This document shows, one piece after another, positions 53,745 to 63,351 of a stretch of DNA of 64,000 nt; positions within the stretch are counted from its first letter, which is position 1, and each line of letters starts with the position of its first letter. Below the pieces are notes generated by a model that was not told the origin of the DNA, made no database searches, and worked only from the letters and a program-made list of their open reading frames with translations. Source of the stretch: Consotaella aegiceratis (lineage in GTDB: Bacteria; Pseudomonadota; Alphaproteobacteria; Rhizobiales; Rhizobiaceae); NCBI RefSeq assembly GCF_036541425.1, contig NZ_JAZHFT010000018.1:29500-93499 (forward strand), read 5' to 3'. The position numbers were made by a program, and so were the translations under genes.

Positions 53745-56096
53745 TTAGCGGCTCCGAAGAAGCCCATCGGTCGTGGCGAAAGCGGCATGCGGAACGGCCG
53801 GCGGAACGTCTCCTGTCCATTTCTCGACCGAAACCAGAGCCAGCTGGCCGGCGCAGCCCTGGCTGAGGGACGAAGCACCGCCGTCGGAGGTGACGGCATT
53901 GGGATTGCCGTTGACGCAGGTCAGCCCCGCGCCGGGAAGTTCGACGGGCGCATACCAGGCCCCGGTGGACAATTGCACGATGCCCGGGGCGATCGCGTCG
54001 GAAACCTCGGCCGCGGCGAGCACGCTTCCCCGATCGTTCCACAGACGGATCACGTCGCCATCCGCCACACCCAGACCGGCAGCGTCCTGGGGATTGAGGC
54101 GGGCCGGTTCACGTCCCGCGGTCTTGCCTGACATCGACGTGTCGCCGAAATCGAGCTGGCTGTGCAGGCGGCGCGCGGGCTGGTTGGCGACGAGTTGAAA
54201 CGGGTGCTTTGCCGCCAGGTCCGCACCCAGCCATTCGCGAGGCGGAAGCCACGCCGGATGGCCCGGCAGTCCGGCCTTGGCGACGACGTCCGACCATATC
54301 TCGATCCGGCCGCTTGGCGTCGGCAAGGGATGGGCGACCGGGTCGCGGTGAAAGCGGCGGATGATCCCCTCCTCCTCGCGCAGCGGCAGAGCCACGATGC
54401 CTCCCTGACGGAACGTATCGAAATCAGGGGCTTCCATGCCGCGCTCGACCAGTGCGGTACGGGTCGGCTCGTACATCTCGCGCATCCACTCCACCGCATC
54501 GCGGCCTTCGGAAAAGGCCGGCGCGCAGCCAAGCCGCTCGGCGAGCGAACAGAAGATGTCGTAGTCGTCTCGCGGGCCGGAAGTCTCGTCGCCACGACGT
54601 TCGACCAGCGGCTCCATGGCGAAGAGGAAGGGATCGTTGCCGCTGGCGCCGATATCTTCGCGCTCGGCGGTGATCGTGGCGGGAAACACGATGTCGGCAT
54701 GGCGGGTCGATGCGGTGGCGACGCTGTCATGCATGATGATCGTTTCGGGCCGGGCGAACGCCGCCCGCAGCTTCGACAGGTCCTGATGGTGATGAAACGG
54801 GTTGCCGCCGGCCCAGTAGACCAGGCGGATGTCGGCGTAGGTCCGCGTCTCGCCCTTGTAGGTGTAGGACTTGCCCGGGTTCAGAAGCAGTTCGGAAATC
54901 CGCGCCACGGGGATGAAGTCGTCGACGCCGTTCCTGCCTTGCGGCAGCGTCGGCAGCGGCACGGCGAGCTTGTCCTTGCCGATATTGCCGATCGAGCCGA
55001 ACCCATAGCAGAATCCGGCCCCCGGCAGGCCGCCCTGCCCGAGCATCGCCGCAAGCGTCAGGCCCATCCAGACCGGCTGCTCGCCGTTTTCCGAGCGCTG
55101 CAGCGAATAGGTGACGCTGATCAGCGTTCGTTTGGCCGCCGCTCGGTCGGCGAGGTCGGCGATGGCCTCCGCCGGGACACCGCAGATCGCCGCCGCCCAT
55201 TCCGGCGTCTTGGCAATACCGTCCTCCTCCCCGGTCAGATAGGCTTCGAACCGGTCATATCCGGTGGTGTAGCGCTTCAGATAGGCTCGGTCGACGCGCC
55301 CGGTCGTATGGAGCCGATTGGCCATCCCGAGCATCAAGGCGGTGTCCGTCGCAGGGCGAGGCGCGAGCCGGGTCAGGTTTGCGACATCCGCCATGTCGTC
55401 GGCGAGCGGACTGATCGAGACGAATTCGCAACCCCGTTCGGCGGCCGCGGCGATAACGGAGCGCGCGACATGCTGAGAATTGCCCCCGGAGCTCACCGCG
55501 AGGTTGCGCAGCGGCAGGCCTCCGAAGGAAATCAGAAGTTCCGTATCGTCTCTCAGTTCGCTCCAATAGGGATGGTCCCGGGTGAGAACGGAGGAATTGC
55601 CCCAAACGAGAGACAGGATCACCGAGCCTGCACCGGTCGAATAGGTATCGACGCTCCGGACATAGCCGCCGAACGCCGTGTTCAGGAAGCGATGCACCTG
55701 GCTCTGAGCATGGTGGAACCGCCCCGCCGACGACCAGCCGTAGGAGCCGCCGAAGACATGCGCGCCGGGTAACGGACCGCCTTCCCCGTGATCCGGCCCC
55801 GCGCCAAGGCGGCGCAGTTCGGATGCGGCGAGATCGAGCGCTTCGTTCCACTCCATCGCGACATAGCCTTCGCTGCCGCGGCGGGCATCTGGACCCGGCC
55901 CGTCCTGGAGCCAGCCGCGTCGGACCAGCGGCTTTTTCAGCCGGGCAGGATGATCGATCGCCGCCGGGATGTTGGCCAACAGCGGCGAGGGATCGGGATC
56001 CTGGTCAAACGGCTTGAGTTCCAGCCGTCCGTCGCGCATGCACGCACTGAAGGCGCCCCAATGGCTGCTATGCTGGCGAAAGCGTTCGATCGTCAT
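53745..56096 (-). CDS. Molybdopterin oxidoreductase, BisC/TorA type (DMSO reductase family)
   Basis: A 783-residue enzyme of the DMSO reductase family using a bis-MGD cofactor. The N terminus HSSHWGAFSACMRDGRLE lacks both a 4Fe-4S cysteine motif and a Tat signal, as in cytoplasmic biotin sulfoxide reductase. The probable Mo ligand is S123 in YGWSSAGRFHH. The C-terminal domain (from about 650) shows HSQLDFGDTSMSGKTAGREP and a cofactor-binding region. It should reduce an S-oxide or N-oxide. The start at 56096 is chosen because homology begins there. It is the last gene of the leftward polycarboxylate operon. Confidence 0.9.
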   Translation of the reverse strand: MTIERFRQHSSHWGAFSACMRDGRLELKPFDQDPDPSPLLANIPAAIDHPARLKKPLVRRGWLQDGPGPDARRGSEGYVAMEWNEALDLAASELRRLGAGPDHGEGGPLPGAHVFGGSYGWSSAGRFHHAQSQVHRFLNTAFGGYVRSVDTYSTGAGSVILSLVWGNSSVLTRDHPYWSELRDDTELLISFGGLPLRNLAVSSGGNSQHVARSVIAAAAERGCEFVSISPLADDMADVANLTRLAPRPATDTALMLGMANRLHTTGRVDRAYLKRYTTGYDRFEAYLTGEEDGIAKTPEWAAAICGVPAEAIADLADRAAAKRTLISVTYSLQRSENGEQPVWMGLTLAAMLGQGGLPGAGFCYGFGSIGNIGKDKLAVPLPTLPQGRNGVDDFIPVARISELLLNPGKSYTYKGETRTYADIRLVYWAGGNPFHHHQDLSKLRAAFARPETIIMHDSVATASTRHADIVFPATITAEREDIGASGNDPFLFAMEPLVERRGDETSGPRDDYDIFCSLAERLGCAPAFSEGRDAVEWMREMYEPTRTALVERGMEAPDFDTFRQGGIVALPLREEEGIIRRFHRDPVAHPLPTPSGRIEIWSDVVAKAGLPGHPAWLPPREWLGADLAAKHPFQLVANQPARRLHSQLDFGDTSMSGKTAGREPARLNPQDAAGLGVADGDVIRLWNDRGSVLAAAEVSDAIAPGIVQLSTGAWYAPVELPGAGLTCVNGNPNAVTSDGGASSLSQGCAGQLALVSVEKWTGDVPPAVPHAAFATTDGLLRSR

Positions 56097-56342
56097 GGTC
56101 CGCACCTTCTCATTGCGATCATACCCAAGGGTGGGCCGGATGCGCTCACCTTCGCCGAAGCGGAAGACGCATCGACGACGGCGAGATGCTGGCCGTCGTG
56201 CTACCGACAAGCTCGGCTTCGTCTGTACCGATCTGGCCCATGCCCGCCACGTCGACGCAAGGCCAGCCGGGGCCGGCCGGCGGGTCGGCCGGCCGCGAGA
56301 CAAAACGCATTGTTTCGTTCATAGAGCGCGAGGCCTCCTCGA

Positions 56343-57725
56343 TTAAGGCGTTTGGCCGGCCGGCGTCTCGATGAAGTGAAAGAGCTCATCGGCCTTCCAG
56401 GAGGCATTTGCGTCGGCAAAGCGGTCGCACCAGTCGACCAGCCCGGCCGGGTCCGTCTGGAGGGGCGTCAAGGCGAGCACGGCACGGGTGCGCTCGATCA
56501 TCGCCTCATGCGACCAAGGCGCTTCCGGGTCGCCTTGGCGAAAGCTGCGCTCCTCGCTCAAGTCACCCGTCTTGCCATGGATCGTCACACGGGCGGGGCG
56601 CTCGGCAGGAAAGCGAGCGGTAAACGCCGGGTCCTCGCGCAATTTGACGGTGTCGGCGCGGCTGCGGATCTGCGCGTCGGCGAGAAGCGCGTCGTTCAAG
56701 CCCGAAAAGCTCGGCGGCCTGGCGCACAGAACGGCGGCGATGCAGAAGGCGGTCGCGAATTTCGCATCGGCGACGGTTTGCGGATTCTCGCCCACCGCAA
56801 TGGCCAGGGCGCCGGCGGGAAGGTCGACGGTAACGGGCGCGTCGCCGGCCGCGAATAGCGGATCAGCCTTGGCGAGCGCCGCCGCGCAGTCGAGCGCGGA
56901 ATGCATCTGCCCGCAGACCGGCCAACCCTTGACGGTCACCCGATGGATCATCGGCTCATCGCCGGGGATGAGCCAGTCGGGATCGCAGTCATCCAGCTTC
57001 CAGGCTGCACGCATGCCGCGCGGGCCTTCGAGGATGCGGACCGCGCTAGGAATGCCGGCTTCGGCAAGACGGGCCGCGGCGATGCCGTTGCGCACCGCGG
57101 TTGCGGCATGGAAGGCCTTGGCTGCCTTTGCATCGTCGTCCAGAAAAGCCCACAGCCCGGCGGCTTGGGTTCCCGCATGACCGAGGGCGGCGAGCGTCGC
57201 CGCCTCATCGAGGCCGATGGCACGCGCGGCGGCGGCGGCAGCGCCCAGGCTGCCCGCCGTCGCGGTCGTGTGGCAAATCCCATAATGCCGCGCGCCGAGA
57301 TAACTGCCGACCCTGAGCACGGTTTCGATCCCTGCCACGATCGCGGCAGCGGCGGTCTTCGCATCAAGCCCCCTCGCCTCGGCAAGCGCCATGACGGCGG
57401 GCACCACCGTGATTCCTGGATGCGAGGTCGAATCCCGATGCGCGTCATCCACTTCGAACAGGTGGCTGATCGCTGCATTGGTCGCCGCTGCTGCGGAGAG
57501 CGGATGTCGCCCCGGCGTCGCGACCACGCTGCAAGGCCCCGTGGCACCCGACTCCAGAAGCCCCTGGCGATAGGCATCGAGAAGGTTATGCCCGGTGCCC
57601 GCCAGAAGCGCCGACGACCAGTCGAGGAGCGTCATCCATAGCCGCTCCCGCAGCCTTTTGTCGTCGCCATCGAAGCGAGCGGTGGCGATGTAGCGGGCAA
57701 GCGGCTGAAGCGCGGGTGCCGTCAT
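56343..57725 (-). CDS. MmgE/PrpD-family protein (dehydratase, decarboxylase or epimerase)
   Basis: A 460-residue protein of the MmgE/PrpD fold. Conserved points are EVDDAHRDSTSHPGITVVPA near residue 95, a histidine-rich ICHTTATAGSLGAAAAAARA, and a C-terminal domain with KGWPVCGQMHSALD. Family members include 2-methylcitrate dehydratase, cis-aconitate decarboxylase and iminodisuccinate epimerase. Its gene follows tctA by 133 bases, in an operon that also has a fumarase-superfamily lyase, which makes the epimerase alternative attractive. No metal cofactor signature is seen, as normal for the family. Confidence 0.88.
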   Translation of the reverse strand: MTAPALQPLARYIATARFDGDDKRLRERLWMTLLDWSSALLAGTGHNLLDAYRQGLLESGATGPCSVVATPGRHPLSAAAATNAAISHLFEVDDAHRDSTSHPGITVVPAVMALAEARGLDAKTAAAAIVAGIETVLRVGSYLGARHYGICHTTATAGSLGAAAAAARAIGLDEAATLAALGHAGTQAAGLWAFLDDDAKAAKAFHAATAVRNGIAAARLAEAGIPSAVRILEGPRGMRAAWKLDDCDPDWLIPGDEPMIHRVTVKGWPVCGQMHSALDCAAALAKADPLFAAGDAPVTVDLPAGALAIAVGENPQTVADAKFATAFCIAAVLCARPPSFSGLNDALLADAQIRSRADTVKLREDPAFTARFPAERPARVTIHGKTGDLSEERSFRQGDPEAPWSHEAMIERTRAVLALTPLQTDPAGLVDWCDRFADANASWKADELFHFIETPAGQTP

Positions 57726-57858
57726 GCCTTGCCCATTGCCACCGGCAGGGCGAGGCCGGCCTCCGGCGCCTTCGGATCGATCCGATTCCGCCTGGCTTTT
57801 TTCGTTTCGATCGGCCTCGGCGAACGAGCCGCCGAGGCGCAGTTGGGAGCCAACAGGA

Positions 57859-59373
57859 TCACGCCAGCTCCTCTGACAGCGTGTCGCGACGCCGGCGACG
57901 CGCCAGCAGTGGCGGCAGGAGGAGCGAGAGGATTGCAACGACAAGGATCGCGCCAGAGATCGGCCGAGTGAAGAAGGGCCAGACCGAGCCCTGGCCGAAG
58001 GCGAGCGCCAGCGCCAGCTGCCGTTCCGCCATCGGCCCGAGGATGAGCCCGAGGATGACCGGCAGCACCGGCACGCGGGCGATGTGCAGGAAATAGCCGA
58101 GCAGTCCAAAACCGAGGAAGCAGTAGACATCAAACATGCGGTTGTTCAGCGCATAGCTTCCGACCGTGCAGAGCACCAGGAGCACGGGAATGACGTACTG
58201 GCGCGGCACGGCGATTGCCCGGACGACCAACGGGATAAAGAAATGATAGAAGACGGTGCAGAAAAAGAAGGCGATGAAGAAGGAAATGAAGACCACCCAC
58301 ACCACATCGCCATGATCGCGGAAGAGAAGCGGGCCGGGGTCGATTCCGTGCAGCATGAAGGCGCCGAGCATCATCAGCGTCGAGGCATCGCCCGGAATGC
58401 CGAGGGTGAGCATGGGGATGAGCGCTCCGCCCATGGAGGCGTTGTTGGCGGCCTCCGGCGAGGAGATGGATTCCGGCAGGACTCCGGTGCCATAGAGCTC
58501 CGGCTTCTTCGAGGCGCGGCGCGCCTGGCTGTAGGCGACGATGTTGGAAAGGCCCGGCCCGACGCCCGGCAGGATGCCGATGACGATGCCGATCAAAGTC
58601 GAGCGGCCGAGGTCGCGCGGCCGCGAGACGACTTCGCGGAAGGCGGAAAGGAAGCGGCCAAGTTCGAATTTCACTTTCAGGATCGTCGCGTTCTGCCCGA
58701 TGTCGTCGCTGTCGCGCAGGAGCTGAGGGATGGCATAAAGGCCGATCAGCGCGGGCAATTCGTTGAACCCGGACTCGAGGGCCGTGAACCCGAAGGTGAG
58801 GCGCACCTGACCGGAGGCTTCGTCGAGCCCGACGAGCGCCAGGGCAAGCCCGATGAAAGCGGCCATGAAGGCCTTGACGGCGCGGCCTTTCGGCGACATC
58901 GCCGAAATGCAGGAAAAGGTAAAGACGACCAGCGCGAAATATTCCCACGGCCCGAAGCGAAGGGCGACCTTGGCGAGGAGCGGCGCGATGAAGACGAGGG
59001 CGAAGCCAGACAGAACGCCGCCGATCATCGAGGCATAGACGCCGATGCCGAGCGCCCGGACCGCCTCCCCGCGCGCCGCCATAGGGTGGCCATCGAGGCA
59101 GGTTGCGGCCGAAGCGGGCGTTCCGGGGATATTGAGAAGGATTGCGCCGACCAGGCCGCCCGAAATCGCGCCGCAATAGACGCCCATCAGCAGCGAAAGC
59201 GCGAGATTGAGGTCCATCGCATAGGTCAGCGGCACCAGGAGCGCGATCGCCATGGTGCTCGTGAGCCCCGGGATGGCGCCGATGACGAGACCTCCCGCAA
59301 CCCCGATCGCCGTGACGAAAAGCGCCATTGGCTGAAGAGCGGCGGCGAGACCTTGACCAAAGAATTCATACAT
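57859..59373 (-). CDS. tctA: Tripartite tricarboxylate transporter, large membrane subunit TctA
   Basis: A 504-residue protein with 11 to 12 spans. The typical TctA segments are IPGLTSTMAIALLVPLTYAM, LLNIPGTPASAATCLDGHPM and the second copy GVLPESISSPEAANNASMGG. It forms the main permease with TctB. The start at 59373 (MYEFFGQG) is 14 bases after the tctB stop. Secondary, ion-driven transport of a carboxylate delivered by TctC. Confidence 0.94.
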   Translation of the reverse strand: MYEFFGQGLAAALQPMALFVTAIGVAGGLVIGAIPGLTSTMAIALLVPLTYAMDLNLALSLLMGVYCGAISGGLVGAILLNIPGTPASAATCLDGHPMAARGEAVRALGIGVYASMIGGVLSGFALVFIAPLLAKVALRFGPWEYFALVVFTFSCISAMSPKGRAVKAFMAAFIGLALALVGLDEASGQVRLTFGFTALESGFNELPALIGLYAIPQLLRDSDDIGQNATILKVKFELGRFLSAFREVVSRPRDLGRSTLIGIVIGILPGVGPGLSNIVAYSQARRASKKPELYGTGVLPESISSPEAANNASMGGALIPMLTLGIPGDASTLMMLGAFMLHGIDPGPLLFRDHGDVVWVVFISFFIAFFFCTVFYHFFIPLVVRAIAVPRQYVIPVLLVLCTVGSYALNNRMFDVYCFLGFGLLGYFLHIARVPVLPVILGLILGPMAERQLALALAFGQGSVWPFFTRPISGAILVVAILSLLLPPLLARRRRRDTLSEELA

Positions 59374-59387
59374 CGCAATCGCTCCGT

Positions 59388-59846
59388 TCAGGGCAGGAAG
59401 GCTTGCAGATAGACGACCAGCAGAACGTAGACCGCGCCGACCGTCGCAGCCGATATGGCGGCGGCGAGAAGCACGTCCCCAAGACCGCGTCGCGGAGAAA
59501 GGGAGACGATGGTGGCAAAGCAGAAGATTGCCGTCGCATAGGTGAAATGCAGCGTCTCGATGAGCAGCAGATAAGCGATGAACAGGACGAGCAAGGTCAC
59601 GCGCTTCGAGGCGAAGGCCCGCGACCACATGAACGAAAAGCCGGCATCGTTCGCCGGTCGGGCCGCGAAGATCACTCGCCCGGTTTCGACGACGCCCACC
59701 AAAAGGCCGGTGCCGATCACCAGCCATGGATAGAGCTTCGCCGACACGACCGCAGAATTGAGGTCGCCGAGCCGGGATAGCCTCGAGGCTGCGACCAACA
59801 TGACGAGAAGGTATATCGCCGAAAACAGAAGATCGTTCTTGCGCAT
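59388..59846 (-). CDS. tctB: Tripartite tricarboxylate transporter, small membrane subunit TctB
   Basis: A 152-residue membrane protein with four predicted spans. It begins MRKNDLLFSAIYLLVMLVAA and ends LLVVYLQAFLP, as TctB proteins do. It is placed directly before tctA and after tctC, the standard order. Confidence 0.88.
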   Translation of the reverse strand: MRKNDLLFSAIYLLVMLVAASRLSRLGDLNSAVVSAKLYPWLVIGTGLLVGVVETGRVIFAARPANDAGFSFMWSRAFASKRVTLLVLFIAYLLLIETLHFTYATAIFCFATIVSLSPRRGLGDVLLAAAISAATVGAVYVLLVVYLQAFLP

Positions 59847-59967
59847 GGCTGTCGAGTTCCGTGGCTAATGGTCGTTACTGGCTCAAGGGCCGCCGGTCGC
59901 GCCGCGTTCTGGCGTTGCTGCTGGGCTGAACGGAGGCCCGGCCATGACGCCGGGCCTCCACGACGCC

Positions 59968-60924
59968 TTATTGGCTTTCTGCCAGATTGAACTTCTTCGC
60001 CAGGCTTTCGATTCGCGCGTAGCGTTCGGCAAGCGCCTTGTCGAGTTCGTCGCCCGATTTGGCCGAGACGGTCATCGACTGGGAATTGAGTTTCTCCTGG
60101 CAGGTCGTGTCATTTGCGGCTTCGATCCACGCCTTGCTCAGGGTATCGATCACGTCCTTCGGGGTATTCTTCGGCGCAAAGGTCGTGAAGATCATGGGAA
60201 ACTGGCTGTCAACGCCCTGCTCTTCCGCCGTTTCGGCATTCTTCAGGCGCGGATCCCGCATATCGGAAAGAATCGCGACGGGCTTCAGGTCCCCCGAGTC
60301 GACATAGGGCGCAGCCGCGCCAACGGCGGTCGGCACCAGCGTCAGATTTCCCTGCATCGATGCGACGATGCGCTCCTTGTCACCCGACATCGGGATCGTT
60401 CGAAGGGTGGCGGGATCGATGCCGGCGGCGTCGAGGAAGTCGAGCACCGCAAAATGCGAAAAGCCGGCAAGCGCCGTGCCGATCGTGTACTTGCCGGGGT
60501 CTGCGGCGACCATCTCCTTCAACGACTTTTCGCTGTCCATGCCGTAGCTCGATCCGGCGAAAATGCCGTAATTCATCGCCACGGTCTGGGCGACCGGCGC
60601 GAAGGCCGTGTAGTTGTAGTCGGAACGGCCGGTGGCCTTACCCATGTCGGTGCCCTGATGGGCCCAGAGCAGTTCGTAGCCGTCCGGCCGCGCGTCGCGG
60701 ACTTCCACCTCGCCGATCTTGCCGCGCGCGCCGGTGACGTTCTTCACCAGGACCTTCTGGTTGAGATGCGATTCCAGACATTGCGCAAAGACGCGGGCCG
60801 AGACGTCGGAGCCGCCGCCGGGGCTGAAGGGAACGACGAGTTCGATGGGCTTGTCCGGGAAAGCGAAGGCCGGCACGGACATTGCCGTCGTCAAGGCCAA
60901 TGCGAAGAACAGTCGTTTGGTCAT
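59968..60924 (-). CDS. tctC: Tripartite tricarboxylate transporter, binding protein TctC
   Basis: A 318-residue periplasmic binding protein of the Bug/TctC family. The signal peptide (KRLFFALALTTAMSVPAFA) is followed by FPDKPIELVVPFSPGGGSD, the family opening. Other hallmarks are GKIGEVEVRDARPDGYELLW and FSHFAVLDFLDAAGIDP. GGGAGGA precedes the ATG at 60924. It recognises the carboxylate substrate and presents it to TctAB. The sequence alone does not reveal which carboxylate. Confidence 0.93.
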   Translation of the reverse strand: MTKRLFFALALTTAMSVPAFAFPDKPIELVVPFSPGGGSDVSARVFAQCLESHLNQKVLVKNVTGARGKIGEVEVRDARPDGYELLWAHQGTDMGKATGRSDYNYTAFAPVAQTVAMNYGIFAGSSYGMDSEKSLKEMVAADPGKYTIGTALAGFSHFAVLDFLDAAGIDPATLRTIPMSGDKERIVASMQGNLTLVPTAVGAAAPYVDSGDLKPVAILSDMRDPRLKNAETAEEQGVDSQFPMIFTTFAPKNTPKDVIDTLSKAWIEAANDTTCQEKLNSQSMTVSAKSGDELDKALAERYARIESLAKKFNLAESQ

Positions 60925-61014
60925 TTCGGTCTTCCTCCCTTTGAATGCCGTTTGGCGGTGTTTTTTCGCCGCGAATGGACTGTTCGTCCCCCCGCGCGGC
61001 GCGGGTGGCAAGGA

Positions 61015-62391
61015 TCAGCCGCCGGCGGCGGCGACCCAGGACGCGTTTTTCTCCCGAGCGATCACTCGGTCGATGCATTCGCCGATCGCGCCGAGATAGG
61101 CCTCGGGCCGCGTCAGATCCTCGAGTTCCCGATCGGTGAAGGCGTTGGCGATCTCGTGATGGTCTCGCAAGGCGGCCGCGAAGCTCTCGCCGCTCTCGAT
61201 GCCTTTCATCGAGGCTTCGTAGAGCCATTCATGCGCGGTGTTCTTGCCGACGCGCCCCCCGAGTTCCAGCATCACCCGCTCCGACAGGAGATAGCCGCGC
61301 ATCGTGTCGACGTTCTTGGCCATTCTCGCCTTGTCGACGCGCAGATCCTTAAGAAGCGCGCCGGCCTGGAAGAGCGCCGCCCCGGTGACCAGAACGGCTT
61401 CCGGCACGGCCTTCCATTCCGACTTCCAGGCGATGCCGTCGCGCTCGTGCTCCTGGACCATGGCCTCGAGCATCATCGCCGCCGAATAGCGCACCGAGCG
61501 CGACAGCATGGCGACGTTTTCCGCAGCCACCGGGTTGCGCTTGTGCGGCATGGTGGAGGAGCCGAGCTTACCCGCGGTGAAGCCCTCTTCCACTTCGGCG
61601 AATTCGTTGCGCTGGAGATTGAATAGCTCGTTGCCGATCTTGCCGAGAGTCCCCGCGATTATCGCGAGCAGGGCGACATATTCGGCGATCCGGTCACGCG
61701 CCGGCGCCCAGCTGATATCGGTGGCGCCCAGACCGAGCTTCCTGGCGACGCGTGCCTGGATCTCTCTGGCCTGAGGCCCATAGCTTGCCTGGCTGCCGAC
61801 GGCGCCGACCAGCATCACGACAAAGACCCGGGGCTCGGCCTGCGCGAGCCTCTCGGCATGGCGTGACAGCTCGTCCAGCCAGATCGCACATTTATGCCCG
61901 AAGGTGATGGGCAGCGCCTGGATGCCATGGGTGCGCCCGACCATGATCGTATCGCGATGCTCGCCCGACAGACGCAAGAGCTCGCGGCCGATCACGCCGA
62001 GATCGCGCTGAACGATCTTGTGCGCCTCGTGGAGCTGCAGGATCAGCCCGGTATCGACCACGTCCTGGGTGGTCGCCCCATAGTGCAGATTTTCCGCTGC
62101 CTCGGGGCTGATGCTCTTCTGCACTTGCTTGAGAAGCGGCACCAAAGTGTGCTTGATCCGACGCACATCCTCGGCCACGGCGAGAATGTCCACCTTCTCG
62201 ATGTCGCAGGCGGCGGTGATCTCTTCGGCCGCGGCCTTCGGAATGACGCCGAGTTCGGCCTGGGTTTCGGCGAGAGCGGCTTCGAAATCCAGCCATTTCT
62301 GCAGACGATTCTCCTCGGAGAACACCGCCCGAAGTTCGGGGGTGCTCCAAAGATGCTGCATCGTATGCATGTCGAAAACGGATATCGACAC
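61015..62391 (-). CDS. Fumarase/aspartase-superfamily lyase (adenylosuccinate lyase-like)
   Basis: A 458-residue lyase with the superfamily signature GSSTMPHKRNPVAAEN; the first conserved region is LHYGATTQDVVDTGLILQLH and the second VGRTHGIQALPITFG with the catalytic histidine. It cleaves a C-N or C-O bond with release of fumarate, or performs a muconate-type cycloisomerisation. A GTG at 62391, seven bases after GGGGAGGAG, is the start; the ATG at 62370 has no ribosome-binding site. As first gene of the operon with TctCBA and MmgE/PrpD it resembles iminodisuccinate C-N lyase rather than the purine enzyme, which is an inference from context. Confidence 0.88.
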   Translation of the reverse strand: MSISVFDMHTMQHLWSTPELRAVFSEENRLQKWLDFEAALAETQAELGVIPKAAAEEITAACDIEKVDILAVAEDVRRIKHTLVPLLKQVQKSISPEAAENLHYGATTQDVVDTGLILQLHEAHKIVQRDLGVIGRELLRLSGEHRDTIMVGRTHGIQALPITFGHKCAIWLDELSRHAERLAQAEPRVFVVMLVGAVGSQASYGPQAREIQARVARKLGLGATDISWAPARDRIAEYVALLAIIAGTLGKIGNELFNLQRNEFAEVEEGFTAGKLGSSTMPHKRNPVAAENVAMLSRSVRYSAAMMLEAMVQEHERDGIAWKSEWKAVPEAVLVTGAALFQAGALLKDLRVDKARMAKNVDTMRGYLLSERVMLELGGRVGKNTAHEWLYEASMKGIESGESFAAALRDHHEIANAFTDRELEDLTRPEAYLGAIGECIDRVIAREKNASWVAAAGG

Positions 62392-62559
62392 GATCAGGCT
62401 CCTCCCCAGCCCAGCCTTTCCGGCTCGATTTATGCCCCGCCGCGAGCCCTTGTCGCCAACCCGCTGCGGACCACCGCCGCACGCTTCGACCTCACCCTTC
62501 GGCGGTCGGGTTCCGCCTTGTCCTCCGGCGCGCCGATCATAACTTGACTCCCAACGACG

Positions 62560-62574
62560 TTTCATTATATGAAA
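62560..62574. promoter_or_regulatory. Palindrome TTTCAT-TAT-ATGAAA, probable IclR operator
   Basis: A perfect 6-bp inverted repeat around TAT lies in an AT-rich patch between the divergent lyase operon and the IclR gene. The half-site resembles operators of IclR/KdgR-type proteins (TTTCA and TGAAA halves). A further TTCATTT follows at 62580. It is well placed to control both directions. Confidence 0.55.
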
Positions 62575-62649
62575 TATCGTTCATTTAATAAAACAAGATG
62601 AAAGGTACTTGTCAATGGGTGGGAACCTGGCGGGCAACGGGGCCGCATC

Positions 62650-63351
62650 GTGACGGGCGGAAAAATCGTTCCCCCGAACGGGGTTCTGGAGCGCGCGCTG
62701 TGGCTGATGTCGCAATTCTCGATGTCGCGGCGGCGTTTGCACTTGCGCGAACTGGCTGCGCTGTCGGGGCTCGACAAAGCGACGGCCTATCGGGCGCTCA
62801 AGGTCCTGGTGGAGTGGAACTATCTCGAGAGGGGTACGGACGGGAGCTATTCTCCGGGACCGGCGAACCTTCGATTGGCATCATTGTTCAAGGCGACGTC
62901 GAACTTCATCGCCAGGCTGGAAGGGCCGATCGCCGCCATCAGCCGACGGGTCAACCAGACCGCAGCCTTCTTCGTGCGCTCCAACGAGGAACGCATCTGC
63001 CTGGTGCGGGACCACGCCTTTCAGGATTTCCGCTATTTCATCGAGGTGGGCGGCTCGGTCGCCCTCGACGAAGGCGGTGCGGCGGCTCAGCTGCTGCTCG
63101 CCTTCACCGACGAGGACAACGACCGTCGAGCGAAAACGCGGGCCGATGGCTATTACATTTCGCGCGGCGAGCGCAATAAGCACTTCGCCTCCGTCGCCGT
63201 TCCGCTGTTTGAATCGGACGGGCTCTTTCTGGGTGCGGTCACCATTACCGGCATGGGCGTCGATCTCGCCGACGAGGATCTGATCGGCTTTATCGACGTC
63301 GTTCGCCAGGAGGTCGCTGCGGCGGGATTCTCGGCGTGCTTTCCTCAATGA
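62650..63351 (+). CDS. IclR-family transcriptional regulator
   Basis: A 233-residue regulator, short for the family. The winged helix reads GVLERALWLMSQFSMSRRRL, then ELAALSGLDKATAYRALKVL. The effector domain is compact (ICLVRDHAFQDFRYFIEVGG; LFLGAVTITGMGVDLADED). The start is a GTG at 62650; no ATG with a ribosome-binding site is near. It is divergent from the six-gene operon 53745-62391 and probably controls it through the palindrome at 62560. Confidence 0.88.
   Translation: MTGGKIVPPNGVLERALWLMSQFSMSRRRLHLRELAALSGLDKATAYRALKVLVEWNYLERGTDGSYSPGPANLRLASLFKATSNFIARLEGPIAAISRRVNQTAAFFVRSNEERICLVRDHAFQDFRYFIEVGGSVALDEGGAAAQLLLAFTDEDNDRRAKTRADGYYISRGERNKHFASVAVPLFESDGLFLGAVTITGMGVDLADEDLIGFIDVVRQEVAAAGFSACFPQ

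Noticed and set aside
61015..62391. Calling the lyase purB (adenylosuccinate lyase)
   Set aside because: The superfamily signature does not separate the activities, and the operon with TctABC and MmgE/PrpD argues against purine synthesis.
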